64,000 nucleotides of DNA from DATFRX01 sp035630615 (GCA_035630615.1 DASQKI010000003.1:34873-98872), one strand, 5' to 3'. Positions 1 to 13,272 are shown, numbered from the stretch's first letter. Made by a program: numbers and translations. Notes: generated from the sequence alone by a model not told the origin.

Positions 1-603
1 GCGACCAAGCTCGGCGTCGAGGGCGTCACGGGTCTCAGCATCAACTACACGGCGATGGTCAATCTCGCGGGATTCGACGCGTTGATCGACGCGCTCGGCG
101 GCGTGACCGTCGACGTGCCCAAGGACATCCCGATCGGGGGCATCGGAGGCGCCATCACCGGCACGATCCCGGAGGGCAGCCAGCATCTCGACGGCTACGA
201 CGCACTGTGGTTCGCCCGCAGCCGGGTCGCCGACGACGACTACTCCCGGATGGCGCGCCAGAAGTGCCTGATGAGCGCCATGCTGAAGCAGATCGACCCG
301 AAGCGGGTCGTGCTCAAGATGGGCGACATCGCCGACGCCGGCATGCGGATGTTCAAGACCGACATTCCGGCGTCAGAGCTCGACACGTTCATCGACCTGG
401 CGCTCAAGGCCCGCGGCCAGCCGATCGCCACCGTGTCGTTCACCCCGCCCAAGATCGAGACGTACGATCCGGACTACGACAAGATCCTCGACATGGTCGA
501 CAACGCGCTCGACAAGGCCGAAGGCGAAAGCTCCGGCGGTGGCAAGCACCGCCACGGCGAAGAAGCCGCCAACCACACCGAAGACCTCGCCGCTTCTTGC
601 TGA
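1..603 (+). CDS. LytR-CpsA-Psr (LCP) family protein, 3' part
   Basis: The reading frame is open from base 1, so only the last 200 residues are present. The visible part carries the LCP core pattern: NYTAMVNLAGFDALIDALGGV, then VDVP, a GSQHLDGYDALWFARSR segment whose arginines match the pyrophosphate-contacting residues of the family, and DDYSRMARQK. LCP enzymes sit in the membrane and attach undecaprenyl-linked glycopolymers to peptidoglycan; in mycobacteria they ligate arabinogalactan. It lies just before galactan synthesis and export genes, which fits attachment of that polymer. The C-terminus is hydrophilic and His-rich. The N-terminal membrane anchor lies outside the window. Confidence 0.85.
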   Translation, partial: ATKLGVEGVTGLSINYTAMVNLAGFDALIDALGGVTVDVPKDIPIGGIGGAITGTIPEGSQHLDGYDALWFARSRVADDDYSRMARQKCLMSAMLKQIDPKRVVLKMGDIADAGMRMFKTDIPASELDTFIDLALKARGQPIATVSFTPPKIETYDPDYDKILDMVDNALDKAEGESSGGGKHRHGEEAANHTEDLAASC

Positions 604-682
604 CGTCGGAGCAAAGCCCGTGGCGATTTGCGCCTACGGCGTAAATCGTGGGTAGGGTTCGTCCGGCAACGAGGTACGAAGA

Positions 683-1655
683 TTGCCGCGTCTCGGGGTG
701 ATCGTGGTCGGACCGCACGAAAGGATGCACGCCCAGATGCGCTCCGAGGCCCGCGTGGTCGCCGTGGTGGTGACCTGGAACCGGCGGGATCTTCTCAGGC
801 TGGCGCTCGGCGCCCTGCGTACTCAGACGCGGCCGGTCGACGAGATCGTCGTCATCGACAACGCCTCGTCCGACGGCACCTCCGAGATGGTCCGAAGCGA
901 CTTCCCGGATGCCAAGCTGGTCACCTTGGACCACAACACCGGCGGAGCCGGCGGGTTCGCCGCCGGCCTCGACCTCGCGCTGGCCGAACACAAGCCCGAC
1001 CTGCTGTGGCTGATGGACGACGACACCGTCCCGGAGCCGACGGCGCTCGGGGAGCTCCTGGCGACGGCCGATCGCTATCCCGGACGCAAGCGGCCGGTGC
1101 TGCTCGCCAGCCGAGTCGTCTGGAGCGACGGGCGTGACCACCCGATGAACACGCCGCGCCGCAAGCCGTGGGTGCGCCGCGCCGAGGCGCGCCGGGCCGA
1201 CGCGGCCGGCGCGATGCCGATCCGGTCGGCGTCGTTCGTATCGATCCTGGTCGACGCCGACATGGTGCGTGACCGCGGACTGCCGATCGCCGACTACTTC
1301 CTGTGGAACGACGACTTCGAGTTCACCACCCGCATGCTGCGGCGGCGGATCGGACTGTTGTGCCCCGAAAGCGTGGTCGTGCACAAGACCAAGACCTTCG
1401 GTGCCGCTGACGCCGACCCTGGCCCCCGGTTCTTCTACGAGGTACGCAACAAGGTCTGGACCTTCACTCGGAGTCGGGGGATGAACCCGCTCGAGAAGGC
1501 GACCTACGGGGCCGGCACGGCGCGGCGCTGGCTCCGGACCTTCGTGGCGAGCCGGGATCGACGCGCCCTGGCGCGGGAGTTTCGTCGGGGTATGCGTGCG
1601 GGGTTACGCTCAAGACCACGTTCGAACGCTGAGGCGTTGGCGGGGGTCAGTGACC

Positions 1656-1675
<20 letters not shown>
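683..1675 (+). CDS. GT2 glycosyltransferase, GlfT1-like galactofuranosyltransferase
   Basis: GT-A family 2 enzyme of 330 residues with a VVVTWNRRDLL opening, the nucleotide-binding VIDNASSDGT segment, a DDD metal motif at about residues 112-114 and WNDDFEF near residue 208. This pattern and the FFYEVRNKVW tail resemble mycobacterial GlfT1 (Rv3782, about 304 residues), which adds the first galactofuranoses to the decaprenyl-linked linker. The adjacent mutase and GlfT2 genes support this. Rhamnosyltransferase WbbL is a related alternative. The chosen TTG start has GAGG eight bases upstream; ATG codons at 725 and 737 are also possible and give a more typical N-terminus. The 3' end overlaps the next gene. 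Confidence 0.72.
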
Positions 1676-5861
<4,186 letters not shown>

Positions 5862-5865
<4 letters not shown>

Positions 5866-6752
5866 GCAACGCGGGCACGCTCGACGCCGAGCACCCGCAG
5901 GGTCCGCTGCAACCACCGGGGGACACCACCGGCCTGTTCGGGGTGTTCAGGCGTCGTTACCTGCTCGGCCTGCTGGTCCGAAAGGAGCTGCGGGTCCGTT
6001 ACCAGGCATCCGTCCTGGGGCTGGCGTGGTCGTACATCAAGCCGCTGATCCGGTTTATGTCCTACGTGCTGGTGGTCGGCTACGTCATCGGCCTGAAAAA
6101 TCTCGAGCACTATCCGTACCACGTCTTCGCCGGAATGATGATCGTCTCCTTCTTCTCCGAGACGTTGAACGCCGGCACCAAGTCGGTCGTGAAGAACAGA
6201 TCGCTGGTGCGGAAGATGAGCGTGCCGCGGGAGATGTTCCCGGTCGCGTCGCTACTGGTAACGGGCTACCACATGATCCCGCAGTACATCATCCTCATCA
6301 TCGCCTGCCTGGCCGTGGGCTGGAACCTGGACCTGGTCGGCCTGGTGGCTGGCCTGCTTTCGGTGTCGATCGTCATCTCGTTCTCGCTGGCAGTCAGCCT
6401 CGCGTTCAGCGCGCTGAACGTGTTGCTCCGCGACTTCCAGAACTTCGCCGAGACGATCTCGCAGCTGATCATGTGGACGACCCCGATGATCTACCCCTTC
6501 GAGCTGATCGCGAGCCGGACGCACGGCAACTGGATCGAGCAGCTCTACCTCGCGAACCCGGTCGCCGAGGGGGTTATCCTCGCCCAGCGATGCTTCTGGT
6601 CGCCGACCCTGAGTGACCCCGATGCGGCCGTGTTCCCCGATCACTTGCTGCTCCGGGGCTTCGTCACCCTGATCGCCTGCCTCATTCTGGTTTATGGGGC
6701 CCAGCGGCTGTTCAGTCGGCTTGAGGGCAAGTTTGCAGAGCAGATGATGTGA
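5862..6752 (+). CDS. wzm: ABC-2 type polysaccharide export permease (Wzm family)
   Basis: 296-residue membrane protein with about six hydrophobic segments after a cytoplasmic N-terminus (RRYLLGLLVRKELRVRYQASVLGLAW is the classic opening of Wzm/TagG permeases). The PMIYPFELI and ANPVAEGVILAQ stretches are also typical. It forms the channel of a lipid-linked polysaccharide exporter with the ATPase encoded next. In mycobacteria the equivalent pair (Rv3783/Rv3781) flips the lipid-linked galactan; the position right after glfT2 supports the same substrate here. It overlaps glfT2 by four bases and the ATPase start by one. Confidence 0.92.
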
Positions 6753-7513
6753 TGGCGACCTCAATCCTGCTGGACCAAGTGTCCAAGCGCTTTGTGCTCC
6801 GGGACGCGCTCACCCTCAAGCGTCGCCTGGTCGCGGTTGCGCGGCGCCAGCCCGTGACTCACTCGTTCCTCGCTATCAACGACGTGTCGGTCACGGTCGA
6901 GGAGGGCGAGTCCATCGGCCTGATGGGGCTCAACGGCTCGGGCAAGTCGACCTTGCTCAAGCTCATCTCCGGCGTACTCCGGCCCGACGGCGGCCGGGTG
7001 CTGACCCGTGGTCGCACCGCTGGGCTCATCGAGGTTTCGGCCGGGTTCCACAAGACACTCACCGGCCGCGAGAACATCTACCTCAACGGCGCGATCATGG
7101 GCATGAGCGAGGCCGAGATCAACCGCAAGTTCGACGAGATCGTCGACTTCTCGGGCATCGAGGGTTTCCTGGACCAGCCGGTCGGCAGCTACTCGTCAGG
7201 CATGTTCGCTCGGCTCGGGTTCTCGGTGTCGGTCGCCGCCGACTCGGAGATCTTCATCATCGACGAGGTGCTCGCGGTCGGCGATCCGCCCTTCAAGAAG
7301 AAGTGCATCAAGCGGATTCAGCAGATCCGCGAGGAGGGCCGCACGATCTTCTTCGTCAGCCACAACACCACCCAGGTGCAGCGGATCTGTTCGCGGGCGA
7401 TCGTGTTGGAGTCGGGCAAGCTCGGCTTCGACGGCCCGGTCCGGGACGCCATCCACTACCTGCACTACGACGACGAGGGCGACGACCTCGACGCCGAGGG
7501 CGGCGAGCTCTAG
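6752..7513 (+). CDS. wzt: ABC polysaccharide export ATPase (Wzt family)
   Basis: About 253 residues. Walker A GLNGSGKST lies near residues 59-67, the signature is SYSSGMFARLGFS, Walker B is IFIIDEVLAVGD and the H-loop is FFVSHN. The order and spacing are those of Wzt/TagH-type exporters, and the short C-terminus lacks the carbohydrate-binding domain of O-antigen Wzt proteins, so substrate choice probably rests with the permease. ATG at 6752 overlaps the wzm stop (TGATG); GTG three bases earlier is an equally possible start. The C-terminal end is strongly acidic. It closes the galactan operon and faces the convergent galE gene. Confidence 0.92.
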   Translation: MATSILLDQVSKRFVLRDALTLKRRLVAVARRQPVTHSFLAINDVSVTVEEGESIGLMGLNGSGKSTLLKLISGVLRPDGGRVLTRGRTAGLIEVSAGFHKTLTGRENIYLNGAIMGMSEAEINRKFDEIVDFSGIEGFLDQPVGSYSSGMFARLGFSVSVAADSEIFIIDEVLAVGDPPFKKKCIKRIQQIREEGRTIFFVSHNTTQVQRICSRAIVLESGKLGFDGPVRDAIHYLHYDDEGDDLDAEGGEL

Positions 7514-7522
7514 CCGCCGCGG

Positions 7523-8509
7523 TCAGGTGCGGCCGGGCTCGCGCTGCCAGGCCGACCAGGCGGAGTCGACGATCTGCGCCAGGTCGTGCTTGCCGTGCCA
7601 GCCGAGGACCTGCTCGATGCGGTCGACCTGCGCGACCAGGCGTCCCGGGTCTCCTGGCCGCCGCTCGACGACCGTGGGCTCGACCGCGAGTCCGGTCGAC
7701 GCCGCGATCTGCTCCAGCACCGTGCGCACCGACGCGCCCTGACCGGTGCCTACGTTGAACACGTCGTGGGGCTGGTCGTCGCGGTCGAGATAGTCGAGCG
7801 CCGCGAGGTGCGCCTGTGCAAGGTCGAGCACGTGCACGTAGTCGCGGATACACGTGCCGTCAGGCGTGTCGTAGTCGTCTCCGAAGATCTTCGGCTGCTG
7901 GCCGCTGGTGAGCTGCTGAAGCACGATCGGGATCAGATTGAACACGCCCGGGTCGCCCAAGTCGTCCCAGCCGGCACCGGCGACGTTGAAGTAGCGCAGG
8001 TTGACCGTGCGGAGTCCCCAGGCCCTGCCGGCCGCGCGGTTCATCCACTCGCACACCAGCTTGGTCTCGCCGTATGGGGAGATCGGGGCTGGGCGGGCGT
8101 CCTCGCCGATCAGGGAACCGGCTGGGACGTCCGGCAGGCCGTAGGTCGCCGCCGACGACGAGAACATCAGCTTGCGGACGCCGGTCGCCTCCATCGCCTG
8201 CAGCAGGTGGGCGTTGCCACCAACGTTTTGCTCGTAATACCAAGCCGGCCGGGCCGCGGACTCGCCGACCTGCTTCTTGGCAGCGATGTGGATGACGGCG
8301 TCGACCTCGTGCGCACGGACCGCACGGGTCAGCGTCTCGGTCGCCTCGGCAGCTGCCAGGTCGATGCGCTCCTGGGCGGCGTTGCCGATCCGCCCGGCAT
8401 CACCCGTACTCAGATCGTCGACGACGACCACCCGGTCGCCGCGCTCCTCGAGGAGTCGGACGACGTGCGCTCCGATATAGCCGGCCCCGCCGGTCACCAT
8501 GACAGCCAT
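7523..8509 (-). CDS. galE: UDP-glucose 4-epimerase
   Basis: Extended short-chain dehydrogenase of 328 residues. It has the NAD-binding GGAGYIG at residues 7-13, the SSAATYG serine region and the catalytic YGETK (Y146, K150). ACIRDYVHVLDLA-type and NVGTG segments follow, as in GalE. It interconverts UDP-glucose and UDP-galactose and so supplies the substrate of the mutase encoded at 2567-3754. It is convergent with wzt and only nine bases separate the two genes. ATG at 8509 was chosen because the NAD motif begins six residues later; the reading frame runs further upstream, opposite manC. Confidence 0.94.
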   Translation of the reverse strand: MAVMVTGGAGYIGAHVVRLLEERGDRVVVVDDLSTGDAGRIGNAAQERIDLAAAEATETLTRAVRAHEVDAVIHIAAKKQVGESAARPAWYYEQNVGGNAHLLQAMEATGVRKLMFSSSAATYGLPDVPAGSLIGEDARPAPISPYGETKLVCEWMNRAAGRAWGLRTVNLRYFNVAGAGWDDLGDPGVFNLIPIVLQQLTSGQQPKIFGDDYDTPDGTCIRDYVHVLDLAQAHLAALDYLDRDDQPHDVFNVGTGQGASVRTVLEQIAASTGLAVEPTVVERRPGDPGRLVAQVDRIEQVLGWHGKHDLAQIVDSAWSAWQREPGRT

Positions 8510-8560
8510 GGCCGTCAGCCTAACGGCGAGCGAGTACGGTCGAGCGATGGGAGTGCCCCG

Positions 8561-9625
8561 GTGGAAGCGGTGATCCTTGCCGGTGGTTTGGGCAGCCGGC
8601 TGTGGCCGCTGACGACGCGTCGGCCCAAGCCTCTGCTGCCCGTGGCAGGAGTGCCTTTCGTGGCGCATCAGGTCGCCAAGCTCGCTGCGGCCGGCGTCGA
8701 TCACGTCGTCTTGGCGACCTCCTATCGGGCGACCGACTTCGCACCGGTGCTGGGCGACGGTGCGAGCGTCGGCCTGCGGATCAACTACGTCACGGAGTCG
8801 GAGCCGCTGGGCACCGGAGGCGGCCTGCGGCACGCTTCGACCGCACTGTGCGCCGGGCCGGACGAGCCGGTCGTCGTCCTCAACGGTGACCAACTGTCCG
8901 GCCACGATCTGGCGGCGCAGGTGACACATCTCGAGCGGACCGGAGCCGAGGGGTCGCTGCATCTCGTCGAGGTGCCCGACGCCACCGCGTTCGGCTGCGT
9001 GCCGACCGACGACGCCGACCGGGTGACCGCGTTTGTCGAGAAGTCACCGCGGCCCGTGACCCGCCAGATCAACGCCGGCTGCTACGTCCTGCGCCGCCGG
9101 CTCATCGACGCGATTCCGGCCGGCAGGGTGGTGTCCATCGAGCGCGAGACGTTCCCCGACCTGCTTGGCGCCGGTCGGGTGCTCGTCGGTTATCGCGAGC
9201 CGGCGTACTGGCGCGACGTCGGGACTCCCCAGGCGCTGGTCGAGGCATCGCGCGACGTCGTCCGGGGTGTCGCGACGTCGCCGGCGTACTCCCGCCCGCC
9301 TGCCGAACGGCTGATCGGCGACGCGTCGGTCGCCGACTGTGAGCTCGTGCGCGGCGGCTCGGCCATCGGTCCGAACGCTCGCGTCGAAGCCGAGGCCGTC
9401 GTCGACGGCAGCGTCGTGATGGCCGGGGCCCTGATCGGCAAGGGCGCGCAGATTGTCGACTCGGTCGTCGGCTCCGGTGCGCGGGTCGGTGCGCGGACCA
9501 CGGTGCGTGGCGCCGCGATCGGCGACGGAGCGACGGTGGGCGCCGAGTGCGAGCTGCTCGACGGGGTACGGATCGGGTGCGACGCCGTGATCGCCGACGC
9601 GTCGATTCGGTTCACTCCGGCGTAA
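8561..9625 (+). CDS. manC: mannose-1-phosphate guanylyltransferase (ManC-type NDP-sugar synthase)
   Basis: 354 residues. The N-terminal nucleotidyltransferase domain begins VILAGGLGSRLWPLT...RPKPLLPVAG, followed by GTGGGLRHA, VLNGDQL, FGCVPTDD, NAGCYV and YWRDVGTP. The last 110 residues form left-handed beta-helix repeats (GPNARV, GALIGKGA, GARVGART). The architecture and many segments match M. tuberculosis Rv3264c, which makes GDP-mannose from mannose-1-phosphate and GTP; a glucose-1-phosphate uridylyl or thymidylyl activity cannot be fully excluded. The GTG start is preceded by GGGAG. The gene diverges from galE and its 3' end overlaps cofE by 14 bases in the opposite direction. Confidence 0.85.
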   Translation: MEAVILAGGLGSRLWPLTTRRPKPLLPVAGVPFVAHQVAKLAAAGVDHVVLATSYRATDFAPVLGDGASVGLRINYVTESEPLGTGGGLRHASTALCAGPDEPVVVLNGDQLSGHDLAAQVTHLERTGAEGSLHLVEVPDATAFGCVPTDDADRVTAFVEKSPRPVTRQINAGCYVLRRRLIDAIPAGRVVSIERETFPDLLGAGRVLVGYREPAYWRDVGTPQALVEASRDVVRGVATSPAYSRPPAERLIGDASVADCELVRGGSAIGPNARVEAEAVVDGSVVMAGALIGKGAQIVDSVVGSGARVGARTTVRGAAIGDGATVGAECELLDGVRIGCDAVIADASIRFTPA

Positions 9626-10640
9626 TCGTCACCCGCGCGAGCGCGCTCGGTTCGGAGCGATCGTGACGCACCTCGATCCGCCTTCGGGTCGCAACCGCGA
9701 GCGCGCGCAGCCGTTCGACGAGACCGCCCGCCTCCCATGCCGCGGCCTCGCGCTCGGCACGGTCGACCGCGGCCACCTGCCACTGTCCGGGCGCGAGGGG
9801 ACGCAACTCGACGAGCGTCGGGTCGGCCGCCTCCAGAGCGTCCGCCACCATGTCGTCGACGGAGTCGTCCGGGACGGGGAAGCCGCGATCGGCCTCGGGA
9901 TCGTCGCGCCGGACGGCGGCCCGCACCGCGTCGGCGGAGCCCCAGCCGAACAGATCGGCCTCGGCCGGTCGGACGAGTGCGGCGGCGCCGTCTCCATGGC
10001 GGCCGGGCGGGAGCACTCGCTCGGCGACACCGCGGACGACGGCGACCGGCACGCCGAGCGTCTTGCCCTGCACGAGGTCGGCGGCGCCCGCGATCTCGTC
10101 GGCCACGGCCGGAGCCGTCACGACCAGGCGGTTGCCGTGACTGTCGAGGGCGTCGGCGAGGTCGTCGATGGTGGCCAGTCCTGCCGCGCCGATGGCGATG
10201 TCGGTCTGGCCCTGCCGCCATGGCCGCCCGGCCGTGTCGGTGACGATCACAGCGACGTTGGCTCCGGACAGCCGACCCAACTGGTCGCGCAGACGGGCCG
10301 CGTCGGCGTCCGGGTCGGGCGGGAGTGCGACGACCGAGCCCGGCGCGGTGTTGGACGCGTCGAGCCCGGCCGCCGCCATCGTGAGGCCGTGGGTCGTGCG
10401 TACGATCCGTGTATTTCCACGGCGGGCCACAGTACGGACGGTGTGCTTGTCGAGCAGGGTGTCGCGGACACCGTCGAAGGTCAGTCCGGCGGCCTTGCTG
10501 ACGATCTTGCTCGTGACGGCGACGACATCGCCGTCCCGCAGAGGTTCGGGCAGTGCCTCGTGGATCTGGGTGGCCAGGTCGTCTCCCGCGGAGATCTCGG
10601 CGATCCCGCGTACCGGCACGACCTCGAGTCGGTCGCTCAT
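9612..10640 (-). CDS. cofE: coenzyme F420-0:L-glutamate ligase (CofE/FbiB N-terminal type)
   Basis: 342 residues. The first 245 or so form the CofE ligase: DGDVVAVTSKIVSKAAG, the GLTMAAAGLDASN segment, IVTDTAGRPWRQGQTDIAIGAAGL and the VQGKTLGVPVAVVRG loop. CofE adds gamma-linked glutamates to F420-0. Mycobacterial FbiB continues with a 200-residue FMN nitroreductase domain that reduces dehydro-F420; here only about 95 residues follow and they show no FMN-binding motifs, so that reductase must be elsewhere or the tail does something else. The start codon overlaps the cofD stop (ATGA), so the two are co-transcribed. The 3' end overlaps manC. Confidence 0.92.
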   Translation of the reverse strand: MSDRLEVVPVRGIAEISAGDDLATQIHEALPEPLRDGDVVAVTSKIVSKAAGLTFDGVRDTLLDKHTVRTVARRGNTRIVRTTHGLTMAAAGLDASNTAPGSVVALPPDPDADAARLRDQLGRLSGANVAVIVTDTAGRPWRQGQTDIAIGAAGLATIDDLADALDSHGNRLVVTAPAVADEIAGAADLVQGKTLGVPVAVVRGVAERVLPPGRHGDGAAALVRPAEADLFGWGSADAVRAAVRRDDPEADRGFPVPDDSVDDMVADALEAADPTLVELRPLAPGQWQVAAVDRAEREAAAWEAGGLVERLRALAVATRRRIEVRHDRSEPSALARVTITPE

Positions 10641-11632
10641 CGGCGCAGCTCCGTCACCAGGTCGAGCGCCGCTCGTGCCATCGCGGCGGTCGCCCCGACG
10701 TCGTGCATGAGCAGGGGAACGGCGTGGGCGACGATGTCGTTGTCGCGGAGGCGGGCGACGTGAGCCTCGTCGGTGTCGTGGACGAGCCAGCCGTCGATGA
10801 AACCGCCGCGACTTCGAGCGCCGTAGCGTTCGGCGATGGCTGCTGCCGAGTTTTCGACGCCGAGACCCGCGAGAAGCTGGTCGGCCATGCCACGCACAGC
10901 CGCGCCCTCGATGATCGGAGACAGCCCGACGACCGGCGCCTTGGTCTCACGGACCGCCGTCGCGATCTCGTCGATGCCGAGGATCGTGCCGACCGACACG
11001 ATCGGGTTCGACGGCGGCACGAGGAGCGCGTCGGCGTTGGCGATCGCGTCGACGACCTGTGGCCCGGCCGTCGCCTCGTCGATGCCGACCACGATCACGT
11101 CGCGCACCGATGGTTCGGCGTGGCGTCGCACCCAGTAGTCCTGGAAGTGAATCGCTCGTCGACCCGAGGGCTCGGCGTCGTCGTCGATCACGATGTGCGT
11201 CTCGACCCGGTCGTCGCTCATCGGGAGCAACCGAATCCGCGGCCGCTCCGAGGTCGGCAGCCAACGGGCGCACAACGCCTCGGTGACAGCGGACAGCGGA
11301 TATCCCGCGCCCATCATCTGAGTACGCACGATGTGCGTGGCGAAGTCGCGGTCGCCGAGCCCGAACCAGGTCGGCTCGACCCCGTAGTCGGCGAGCTCCT
11401 CCTTGACTCGCCAGGTTTCGTCGACCCGGCCCCAACCGCGATCGTCGTCGATGCCGCCGCCGAGTGTGTACATCACGGTGTCGAGGTCGGGGCAGATCTT
11501 GAGGCCGAACAACCAGATGTCGTCGGCGGTGTTTCCGATGACGGTGAGCTCGTCGTCAGGCCCCAAGACGGTGCGGAGACCGCGCAGGAATCTGGCCCCA
11601 CCGATGCCGCCGGACAGTGCCGTGATGTGCAT
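10637..11632 (-). CDS. cofD: phospholactate/phosphoenolpyruvate transferase CofD (FbiA)
   Basis: 331 residues, the usual CofD length. It opens with ITALSGGIGGARFLRGL, the nucleotide-binding loop, followed by VIGNTADD and the conserved CPDLDTVMYTLGG. Later SNPIVSVGTIL, PVVGLSPIIEG and the C-terminal LLMHDV region fit the family. In actinobacteria the enzyme joins a PEP-derived unit to the deazaflavin FO to give dehydro-F420-0, the substrate of the ligase encoded next. The ATG at 11632 puts the glycine loop at residue 7; the 31 in-frame codons upstream are not conserved. Upstream lies the divergent start region of the membrane protein gene at 11754. Confidence 0.94.
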   Translation of the reverse strand: MHITALSGGIGGARFLRGLRTVLGPDDELTVIGNTADDIWLFGLKICPDLDTVMYTLGGGIDDDRGWGRVDETWRVKEELADYGVEPTWFGLGDRDFATHIVRTQMMGAGYPLSAVTEALCARWLPTSERPRIRLLPMSDDRVETHIVIDDDAEPSGRRAIHFQDYWVRRHAEPSVRDVIVVGIDEATAGPQVVDAIANADALLVPPSNPIVSVGTILGIDEIATAVRETKAPVVGLSPIIEGAAVRGMADQLLAGLGVENSAAAIAERYGARSRGGFIDGWLVHDTDEAHVARLRDNDIVAHAVPLLMHDVGATAAMARAALDLVTELRR

Positions 11633-11753
11633 GTCGTAAGTGTGGCGGGAGGCGAAATGCGACACGACACCGCCCAACCGGCACCACGCTGACCATCGTT
11701 TCGGCATCTGTGGCAGGCTGGCCACGCACTAACTGTCTGATAGGGGAGTTTCC

Positions 11754-12686
11754 GTGCTTACCGAATCTGCCAAGAAGCTACGCGATCCGCTAGCCCTCGG
11801 GTTGCTTGGCGCTACTGCCTTATATCTCATCGCCTCCCTGTCGGTGTTGCTCAACAGCGATCTCGGCGACTTTTCGCTTCGCGCCGTGATGACTCAGGGA
11901 CTGTTCGTCAGCCCGGTGTTCGTCATCATCACCGTCGTAGCGGCGATGCTGGTTGCCTCGAGCGAGCCGACTCCCATGGCGCGCATCGTCGTGCTCGGGG
12001 CTTTGGGCCTCCAGGGCGTGATGGTGCTTTTCGGCCTGGTCACGTGGCTTGCGGGATATGGGCTGGACACCGGCGGCGGCAGTGCCTCGTCGCCCGCAGA
12101 AGCGGCACAGGTCCAAGCGGCATCGGCTCTGAGCGCCATCGCTGGCTATGCCGGAATCACCGGCGCCGGCAAGGTGGTCGGAACCATCGCGATGTTGGCC
12201 TTCCTTGGCCTGCTCGGCATCGGTGCCTTCCTGACCTTCACCATTTTCCAGGGCCTGCCGGCTCCGGTCCGCCAGCCGCAGCAGCAGTGGGGCGGTCAGC
12301 AGCAGTGGGGCGGTCAGCAGCAGTGGGGTGGCCAGCCGCAGCAGCAGCAGTGGGGTGGCCAGCCGCAGCAGCAGTGGGGTGGGCAGCAGCAGCAGTGGGG
12401 TGCCGCCGGTGCGGTCGCCGGTCAGGGCTGGGGTCAGCCGACGTCCGGTGAGTCGTCGACCGGCTATGCCGCCGGGGGCGAGGTCGGTCAGCCGATGCCG
12501 GGCTCTGGCGAGTCCTCGACCGGTTATGCGGCCGGTGGCGACCCGGGCCAGCAGCAGCAGCCGCCGCCGCAGTGGGGTCAGCCCCAACCGCCGCAGGAGA
12601 CTCAGCAGTGGGGCCAGCAGCCAGAGGCTCCCCAGCAGCAGGAGGGTGACGACGACCGCCCCGGTTGGTGGTCGCCGAGCTCCTGA
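11754..12686 (+). CDS. membrane protein with four helices and a Gln/Gly/Trp repeat tail
   Basis: Unrecognised 310-residue protein. Residues 1-170 contain four hydrophobic segments (about 14-35, 46-66, 75-99 and 140-168). The rest is low in complexity: repeated QQWGG units, then two copies of GESSTGYAAGG and further QQWGQ units ending in a short acidic stretch. Similar Gln/Trp-rich tails occur on actinobacterial small membrane proteins of unknown function. The GTG start has AGGGGAG five to eleven bases upstream. It is divergent from cofD and followed by the long leader of whiB. The tail may be cytoplasmic and self-associating, but nothing in the sequence assigns a role. Confidence 0.75.
   Translation: MLTESAKKLRDPLALGLLGATALYLIASLSVLLNSDLGDFSLRAVMTQGLFVSPVFVIITVVAAMLVASSEPTPMARIVVLGALGLQGVMVLFGLVTWLAGYGLDTGGGSASSPAEAAQVQAASALSAIAGYAGITGAGKVVGTIAMLAFLGLLGIGAFLTFTIFQGLPAPVRQPQQQWGGQQQWGGQQQWGGQPQQQQWGGQPQQQWGGQQQQWGAAGAVAGQGWGQPTSGESSTGYAAGGEVGQPMPGSGESSTGYAAGGDPGQQQQPPPQWGQPQPPQETQQWGQQPEAPQQQEGDDDRPGWWSPSS
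12276..12400 (+). repeat. in-frame CAG/TGGGG(C/T)GG(T/C) tandem repeat coding for QQWGG units
   Basis: About seven imperfect units of 15-24 bases built from CAGCAGTGGGGTGG-like cores, all in the reading frame of the membrane protein. Units differ by insertion of whole CAG or CCG codons, the pattern expected from slippage. It encodes the start of the low-complexity tail. Confidence 0.8.
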
Positions 12687-13014
12687 ACCGGCTGGAGCGG
12701 CTCCCCTCACACCCCTCCATACGAGACACCTGTCAGCGGGTGCACCACGCGCGTCGTGGCGCCCCCGCTGCGTCTTTCTGGACCGCCTCTAGCATCTCTC
12801 GGCTTGACTTTGCGGTATTGCAGGCATGTAATTTCATACGTGTCGTTTGTTTGCTCTGGCGGACAGCCCGCCTCGAGGCGCCGGTTCAGGCCGCCCCGCG
12901 GAGTCGCGCCTCGGCGTGGGTCGGGCTTCCGACCCCGCGTGTCAGGCCAGGAAGCGACGCGGAGTCACGACGGGGAAAATCTCGGGAATGCAAAATCGAG
13001 GAGGCGAGACCATC
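12687..13014. other. non-coding leader between the repeat-tailed membrane protein and whiB
   Basis: A 328-base gap. No credible gene is seen: short reading frames here have no ribosome site or conserved content. It carries a promoter-like pair at 12804-12832 and a GAGGAGGCGAG ribosome site at the whiB end, leaving a 5' leader of roughly 175 bases. The region near 12800-12860 is less GC-rich than its surroundings. No terminator hairpin is evident after the upstream gene. Confidence 0.6.
12804..12832 (+). promoter_or_regulatory. candidate sigma-A-type promoter for whiB
   Basis: TTGACT (12804-12809), a 17-base spacer, then TGTAAT (12827-12832; TAATTT overlaps two bases later). This is a close match to the -35 element with a fair -10 element in an otherwise GC-rich context, on the coding strand of whiB. 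Confidence 0.5.
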
Positions 13015-13272
13015 GTGAATGAACTCGATGTGCTCGACGACGACGAATCTGGTGAGTTGGCATGGCAGGAGCGGGCGCTATGCGCTCAAACCGATCCAGA
13101 GGCCTTTTTCCCTGAAAAAGGTGGATCGACGCGGGAGGCGAAGCGAGTCTGCCTGTCCTGCGACGTGCGGGGGGAATGTCTGGAGTACGCCCTGGGGCAC
13201 GATGAGCGCTTCGGCATCTGGGGCGGACTCTCCGAACGGGAGCGTCGCAAGCTCAAGAAGCGGGCGGTCTAG
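13015..13272 (+). CDS. WhiB family iron-sulfur transcriptional regulator
   Basis: 85-residue WhiB protein with all four cluster-binding cysteines (C23, C46, C49, C55), the GIWGG turn at 67-71 and a basic C-terminal ERRKLKKR that binds DNA. WhiB proteins carry a redox-sensitive [4Fe-4S] cluster and act with the main sigma factor. The length, the acidic N-terminus and the position between F420 genes and the manA region match WhiB2/WhmD, a regulator of septation and division, but the assignment to WhiB2 rests on synteny. The GTG start follows GAGGAGGCGAG; a long leader with a promoter-like pair precedes it. Confidence 0.93.
   Translation: MNELDVLDDDESGELAWQERALCAQTDPEAFFPEKGGSTREAKRVCLSCDVRGECLEYALGHDERFGIWGGLSERERRKLKKRAV

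Noticed and set aside
12276..12400. CRISPR-like or regulatory repeat array
   Set aside because: The units are short, abut without spacers and are in frame within a coding sequence.
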